From Ruminococcaceae bacterium UBA6855 (GTDB lineage: Bacteria > Bacillota > Clostridia > Oscillospirales > Acutalibacteraceae), in NCBI GenBank assembly GCA_002451755.1, contig DKDF01000039.1, forward strand, positions 1 through 24,069: 24,069 nt of DNA. The letters run 5' to 3'. This document shows, one piece after another, positions 20,988-24,069 of the stretch. The stretch's first letter is position 1; each line of letters begins with the position of its first letter. Under the pieces are notes generated by a model that saw only the letters and a program-made list of their open reading frames with translations, was not told the DNA's origin and searched no databases. The position numbers were made by a program, and so were the translations under genes.

Positions 20988-21611
20988 ATGGACGAACAGA
21001 ACAGATGGCTCAGCTGGGCTATTGAGCTCCAGAGCCTCGCGCAGGCGGGGCTGACCTACGGGCGCGACCCCTATGACCGAGAAAGATACGAGCGGATAAG
21101 AGAGATATCCGCCGAGATGGTCGCCCACAAGAGCGACATTCCGGCAGAAAAGGTCAAAGCGCTTTTCTGCAACGAAACGGGCTATCAGACACCGAAAGTC
21201 GATACCCGCGCCGCGATTTTCAATGACGGAAAAATTTTGCTCGTCCACGAGTCGAACGGCACATGGTCGCTCCCCGGCGGCTGGTGCGATGTTGATCAGT
21301 CGGTCGCGGAGAACACCGTGAAAGAGACTTTTGAAGAGGCGGGCTTGCGCGTTACCGCGGACAGGCTCATTGCCGTTCAGGACAGGAACAAGCACAACAA
21401 GCCGATATACGCCTACGGGGTCGTAAAAATTTTCGTTCTCTGCTCCGTTGTCGGCGGCGAATTTGTTCCGAATATCGAGACGACCGAAACAAAATATTTC
21501 GGCAGAGACGAACTGCCGGAGAATCTCGCGGGCGAAAAGACCTCGCGCGAGCAGATATTAATGTGCTTCGACGCAAACGGGAGCGAACATTGGGAAACAA
21601 AGTTCGATTAA
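20988..21611 (+). CDS. Nudix hydrolase with N-terminal Nudix_N_2-type domain
   Basis: 207 residues. The N-terminal about 65 residues (WLSWAIELQSLAQAGLTYG, ERYERIREISAEM) match the helical domain found before the Nudix fold in a Firmicutes group thought to act on nucleoside-diphosphate compounds. The Nudix box lies at 98-120. The core E116-E117-x-G119 and E113 are present, but the first Glu is Gln104 and the Arg is Lys112. The metal-binding glutamates remain, so activity is plausible. Substrate unknown (ADP-ribose or CDP-choline type are possibilities only). The start ATG 20988 has AAGGAG 5 bases upstream; it is 26 bp after the acyltransferase, so the two are probably one operon. Confidence 0.9.
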   Translation: MDEQNRWLSWAIELQSLAQAGLTYGRDPYDRERYERIREISAEMVAHKSDIPAEKVKALFCNETGYQTPKVDTRAAIFNDGKILLVHESNGTWSLPGGWCDVDQSVAENTVKETFEEAGLRVTADRLIAVQDRNKHNKPIYAYGVVKIFVLCSVVGGEFVPNIETTETKYFGRDELPENLAGEKTSREQILMCFDANGSEHWETKFD

Positions 21612-21622
21612 GTGATAAATCA

Positions 21623-21650
21623 ATATGTAAAGTTATTCAGCTTTACATAT
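21623..21650. repeat. Palindrome ATATGTAAAG-N8-CTTTACATAT
   Basis: A perfect 10-bp inverted repeat with an 8-base spacer, 12 bases after the Nudix stop. It shares the exact GTAAAG-N8-CTTTAC core with 21761-21780 and 15192-15213. It is followed by GGATTTTTG, so it could also act as a weak terminator for the Nudix gene. Confidence 0.7.
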
Positions 21651-21760
21651 GGATTTTTGTTATATCGGCAGGTTTTTATATAAAATCTACGCCAAATCGC
21701 AGTGATATCAAGTGTTCTGCGATATTGACCGAAGCACACACTTGGCAGTTGAATTGTCGC

Positions 21761-21780
21761 GTAAAGTTATATAACTTTAC
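21761..21780. repeat. Perfect 20-bp palindrome GTAAAGTTAT/ATAACTTTAC
   Basis: Uninterrupted two-fold symmetry over 20 bp. Its outer part matches the left palindrome in inverted orientation: TGTAAAGTTAT is present near both ends of the 21.63-21.78 kb segment. Confidence 0.7.
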
Positions 21781-21792
21781 ACATAAAGCTAC

Positions 21793-21830
21793 AAACCCGA
21801 CCCGAAAAATTATATCCTCGGGTCGGGTTT
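21793..21830. terminator. Bidirectional terminator between convergent Nudix and lipoprotein genes
   Basis: A perfect 13-bp stem (793-805 with 818-830; AACCCGACCCGA arm) with a 12-base loop. On the plus strand it ends in GGGTTTCATT, on the minus strand in GGGTTTGTAG. T-tracts are short, but the stem is strong and placed between converging genes. Confidence 0.75.
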
Positions 21831-21841
21831 CATTATAAAAT

Positions 21842-22435
21842 TCAGACTATTTCTATCTCAAACGAAGCCGTCAGCGACTTCTCTGCGCCGTTGCTGCCGT
21901 CCCATTTGAAAGTTGAAGTTCCCGCGCATTTTCCCGCGCCGTAAGGCACGGCATCGGAGGTGCTGCTCATGCCGGAGTTCATCTCGGCGGCGACGAGATA
22001 CATATCCTGAACATAGCTCTCCCCGCTCTTGATAATAAATCGGCGCGTGGCATCCTCGGTTATTTCTACCGGATAATCTTTGTCGTAGAACGCTTTTCCG
22101 TCCTGCGTCAGAATTTTCGTGCGTATCTCATAGTGCTGCCGGTTATATATCGGGAGCGTTGAAATTATATCTTTTCTGCTGTTGTTCGTGACGGTCGCTG
22201 TGATATGCACTTCGCCGCCGGATTTGACCTTCGGATTTTCGATATAAACTTTCAGCGTCACTCCGTCGAGAGTTTTTTCGATTGTCTGCAGCGCCGGACT
22301 CATTTTGGCGGTGCTTTCTGCCGAAGTGTTCTCCGGAACGGTCGTTCCCGCCGTCTCCGGCGTATCCCCGTTTCGGCACGCCGAAAAGCTCGTTATGAGC
22401 AGAACCGATATTAATATAATTATTGCTTTTTTCAT
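21842..22435 (-). CDS. Putative lipoprotein, 197 residues, beta-rich domain
   Basis: Starts with a lipoprotein signal: MKK, a hydrophobic stretch, and FSAC with Cys20 as the predicted lipidation site (Phe at -3 is atypical). A low-complexity Thr/Glu/Ser linker follows (about 24-50), then a beta-rich region with GVTLKVYIENPKVKSGGEV and ITATVTNNSRKDI, reminiscent of BsuPI-type or other immunoglobulin-like domains of secreted Gram-positive proteins. I cannot assign a function. Start ATG 22435 has CGGAGGCG about 10 bases upstream; the codon at 22456 is before that site. It has its own good promoter and ends at the bidirectional terminator, so it is a single-gene unit. Confidence 0.82.
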   Translation of the reverse strand: MKKAIIILISVLLITSFSACRNGDTPETAGTTVPENTSAESTAKMSPALQTIEKTLDGVTLKVYIENPKVKSGGEVHITATVTNNSRKDIISTLPIYNRQHYEIRTKILTQDGKAFYDKDYPVEITEDATRRFIIKSGESYVQDMYLVAAEMNSGMSSTSDAVPYGAGKCAGTSTFKWDGSNGAEKSLTASFEIEIV

Positions 22436-22535
22436 ATAGCTTTCGCCTCCGGGCATTTATTTTTTCCGCCCTGTTCCCTTTGAAGATTGCGTTCAGTCGG
22501 CTATAGGCATCCCTCCGTATATTTATTTTTATTTG

Positions 22536-22564
22536 ATATTATCATATATTATTGTCAATGTCAA
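22536..22564 (-). promoter_or_regulatory. Promoter of the lipoprotein gene
   Basis: TTGACA (22559-22564), 17-bp spacer, TAATAT (22536-22541) on the minus strand. A second TTGACA lies directly downstream of the first (22553-22558). Confidence 0.75.
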
Positions 22565-22604
22565 CTTTTCGCCCATAATCTACTTTTCTTTTAAACAGTG
22601 CCTC

Positions 22605-22645
22605 CGTTGGCGGCATAGGGTTGTCGAGGTCGCCGACCCCTACAA
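22605..22645. repeat. Dispersed REP-like repeat ending in CCCCTACA
   Basis: GCATAGGGTTGTCGAGGTCGCCGACCCCTACAAA-type sequence, with the near-palindrome GGTCG-C-CGACC at 22629-22639 followed by CCTACA. It shares the layout 'palindrome, then CCTACA' with the hairpins of the 14.3-14.6 kb array, so it is probably a member of the same broad class of intergenic repeats. Confidence 0.5.
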
Positions 22646-22664
22646 ATTATAATAAAAAGTAAAA

Positions 22665-22697
22665 CACCCGGAGCCGTTTTTTTAACAGCTCCGGGTG
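22665..22697 (-). terminator. Intrinsic terminator of the rnf operon
   Basis: A perfect 10-bp stem CACCCGGAGC/GCTCCGGGTG (665-674 with 688-697), 13-base loop, followed on the minus strand by TTTTACTTTTTATT. It lies 15 bases after the rnfB stop, so rnfB is the last gene. Confidence 0.9.
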
Positions 22698-22712
22698 CTC
22701 GCGCTTAATTAT

Positions 22713-23543
22713 TTAGTTTATCTTGGTTTCGGTTATCTTAACTCCGGGTTCGATAACATCGATGCACTTGACCGGGCACGCCTCGTGGCACTTGCCGCAG
22801 CCGACGCACTTCTCGTAATCGACCTTCGCGCAGAAGTTCTCGACCGTGACCGCGCCGTATTCGCAGGTCTTGACGCACTTCATGCAACCGATGCAGCCCG
22901 CCTTGCACTCTTTTCTGGTCTGGGCGCCCTTGTCATGGTTCTTGCACATGACGGCAGCCTTTGCCTCGTGCAGAGGCATAAGATCGATAATGCCCTTGGG
23001 GCAGGTGTTGACGCACATCTTGCAGGCGTGGCACGCGAGCGGATTTATTCTCGCAACGCCCTCGCAGATATGTATCGCGTCATAGGGACATACCTCAACG
23101 CAGTCGCCGAAGCCGATGCAGCCGTAGACGCACTCTTTCGGTCCGCCGAAAAGCTGAGTTGCCATTTTGCAGCTCTTGACTCCGACATAGTTGAGCTTCG
23201 TGTCAGTGTTGTGCAGGTTGCCCTGGCAGAGGACAACGGCAGTCATGGGGACAACATCCCCCGCCGCGAGTCCGGTTATTTTTGCGATAGCCTTGCTGAC
23301 CTCTGCGCCGCCGGGCATACAGCGTCCGGTGTCGGTGGTCTTGCCCTGAGAGAGAGCTGCCGCATAGCCGGAGCAGCCGGAGAAGCCGCACGCGCCGCAG
23401 TTTGCGCCGGGCAGCGCCGCCTGAATCTCCTCGGCCTTTTCGTCGACAGGAACAGCCATGACCTTTGACGCAACAGCGAGACCGAGACCGGCTATAAGTC
23501 CGATGACGGAGACGATGACAACCGCAATTATAATAAGATGCAT
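22713..23543 (-). CDS. rnfB: Rnf electron transport complex subunit B (iron-sulfur protein)
   Basis: 276 residues. RnfB passes electrons from ferredoxin into the membrane Rnf complex (ferredoxin:NAD+ oxidoreductase, ion-pumping). One N-terminal membrane helix (about 3-28) is followed by the Fe-S domain CxxCx4Cx17C (C49, C52, C57, C75) and then four ferredoxin-type CxxCxxCxxxC clusters: GDCVEVCP, CHACKMCVNTCP, CIGCMKCVKTC and CVGCGKCHEACP, with their partner cysteines. The larger number of clusters than in the E. coli form is usual in clostridia. ATG 23543 has GAAAGGA upstream, 16 bp after rnfA; the frame to 23627 overlaps rnfA and is rejected. Confidence 0.95.
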   Translation of the reverse strand: MHLIIIAVVIVSVIGLIAGLGLAVASKVMAVPVDEKAEEIQAALPGANCGACGFSGCSGYAAALSQGKTTDTGRCMPGGAEVSKAIAKITGLAAGDVVPMTAVVLCQGNLHNTDTKLNYVGVKSCKMATQLFGGPKECVYGCIGFGDCVEVCPYDAIHICEGVARINPLACHACKMCVNTCPKGIIDLMPLHEAKAAVMCKNHDKGAQTRKECKAGCIGCMKCVKTCEYGAVTVENFCAKVDYEKCVGCGKCHEACPVKCIDVIEPGVKITETKIN

Positions 23544-23559
23544 ATTATCCCGTCCTTTC

Positions 23560-24069
23560 TCAACCGAATATGCCGTCGACAACGCCCGAGAATCCGAGGA
23601 AGGAGACCGAGGTGAGCGATGCGGCAATGAGCGTTATGGGCAGACCCTGAAGGAATTTCGGCACGTCGCAGCTCTCGAGGCGCTCTCTGACACCCGCGAA
23701 CATGACCATGGCGAGCATGAAGCCGAGACCGCCGCCGAGCGAACGCATCATCGACTGGCCGAAATCGTAGTTGTTCTCAACGTTTATAAGCACGACGCCG
23801 AGCACCGCGCAGTTCGTTGTTATCAGCGGAAGATAGATGCCAAGCGCGTTATAAAGCGCGGGCATATACTTCTTGAGGATTATCTCGACGAGCTGAACAA
23901 GAGCCGCTATGACGAGAATGAATACTATCGTCTGGAGATATTCGAGGTCATTGGGCACGAGCAGCTTCGCGTTGATGGGATATGTAACGGCAGTCGAGAG
24001 CAGCATGACGAATATAACTGCTGCACTCATTCCGACTGCGGTGTTGAGCTTCTTCGACACGCCGAGGAA
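23560..24069 (-). CDS. rnfA: Rnf electron transport complex subunit A (5' end outside window)
   Basis: The last 169 residues of RnfA, an integral membrane subunit of the Rnf complex normally about 190 residues. The frame is open to the window edge, where FLGVSKKLNTAVGMSAAV matches the family a few residues after the N-terminus; the GTG at 24060 is internal, not a start. Several hydrophobic helices follow, with the conserved YLPLITTNCAVLGV and SLGGGLGFMLAMVMFAGVRERLE segments. The cysteine of TNCAV is the conserved one thought to help hold a buried Fe-S cluster with RnfE. Upstream rnfC, D, G and E are expected beyond 24069. Confidence 0.95.
   Translation of the reverse strand, partial: FLGVSKKLNTAVGMSAAVIFVMLLSTAVTYPINAKLLVPNDLEYLQTIVFILVIAALVQLVEIILKKYMPALYNALGIYLPLITTNCAVLGVVLINVENNYDFGQSMMRSLGGGLGFMLAMVMFAGVRERLESCDVPKFLQGLPITLIAASLTSVSFLGFSGVVDGIFG

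Larger units (their letters stand above)
21612..21792. other. Noncoding stretch with palindromes and pairable arms
   Basis: No gene is called between the Nudix stop and the convergent lipoprotein gene. Two palindromes bound the stretch (listed separately). Between them three arm pairs are visible: ATCGCAG (696-702) with CTGCGAT (717-723), CAAGTGT (709-715) with ACACTTG (738-744), and GCCAA (691-695) with TTGGC (742-746). The second pair crosses the first as a pseudoknot and competes with the third. It may be a structured RNA, a small mobile repeat with inverted ends, or chance. A frame of 91 codons running through from inside the Nudix gene is not supported. Confidence 0.4.

Noticed and set aside
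21563..21838. 91-codon open frame past the Nudix gene
   Set aside because: It begins inside the Nudix gene out of frame, runs through both palindromes and the terminator, and has no family signature.

Overview
The window looks like chromosomal DNA of an anaerobic, low-to-mid GC Firmicute of the class Clostridia, most likely an unnamed gut-type Oscillospirales/Ruminococcaceae relative. The grounds are the Firmicutes order ylxM-ffh-rpsP-khpA-rimM-trmD, the presence of MutS2, an HPr with both His15 and Ser46, CDP-ribitol synthesis genes, an Rnf complex, strong AGGAGG-type ribosome binding sites, and near-consensus TTGACA/TATAAT promoters. No rRNA, tRNA, phage, IS or CRISPR locus was found. 28 genes are supported (one cut by the window edge). 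All are on the minus strand except a three-gene plus-strand block at about 19.3-21.6 kb.

Layout in + coordinates, with minus-strand transcription running right to left. 0.2-1.0 kb: yebC, with its own promoter and terminator. 1.1-7.05 kb: a cell-surface polymer cluster holding two GT2 glycosyltransferases, a two-gene ABC-2 polysaccharide exporter, tarI and tarJ (CDP-ribitol synthesis) and a CDP-glycerol/CDP-ribitol phosphotransferase. 7.06-9.5 kb: lysS, carrying an extra C-terminal tRNA-binding domain, and greA. Only 3 bp separate lysS from the first glycosyltransferase, so greA-lysS-polymer genes may be one transcription unit from the consensus promoter at 9.6 kb. 9.6-10.8 kb: an unrecognised 252-residue protein and ptsH. 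11.0-15.2 kb: ylxM-ffh-rpsP-khpA-rimM-trmD, interrupted between ylxM and ffh by an array of roughly 114-bp tandem repeats, each carrying a perfect hairpin. 15.4-17.8 kb: mutS2. 18.0-19.1 kb: rpsF-ssb-rpsR with a hairpin-rich leader. 19.3-21.6 kb (+): a TetR-family regulator, a stand-alone E2-type acyltransferase and a Nudix hydrolase. 21.6-21.84 kb: a noncoding stretch with two palindromes and pairable arms. 21.8-22.4 kb: a small lipoprotein. 22.7 kb to the end: rnfB and the 3' part of rnfA.

How the genes work together: TarI and TarJ would make CDP-ribitol, the TarL-like enzyme would transfer polyol phosphate to a growing chain, the GT2 enzymes would add sugars, and the ABC pair would export the product. 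No TagO/TagA-type initiator is in the window. The housekeeping clusters (SRP/ribosome maturation, S6-SSB-S18, Rnf) are conventional.

I did not find a clear new multi-gene system. The observations most worth checking are the LysRS fusion and its linkage to the polymer cluster, the TetR/acyltransferase/Nudix block, the repeat array inside the ffh operon, the three exact GTAAAG-N8-CTTTAC palindromes, the possible structured RNA at 21.6-21.8 kb, and a GC hairpin placed between the yebC ribosome binding site and its start codon.
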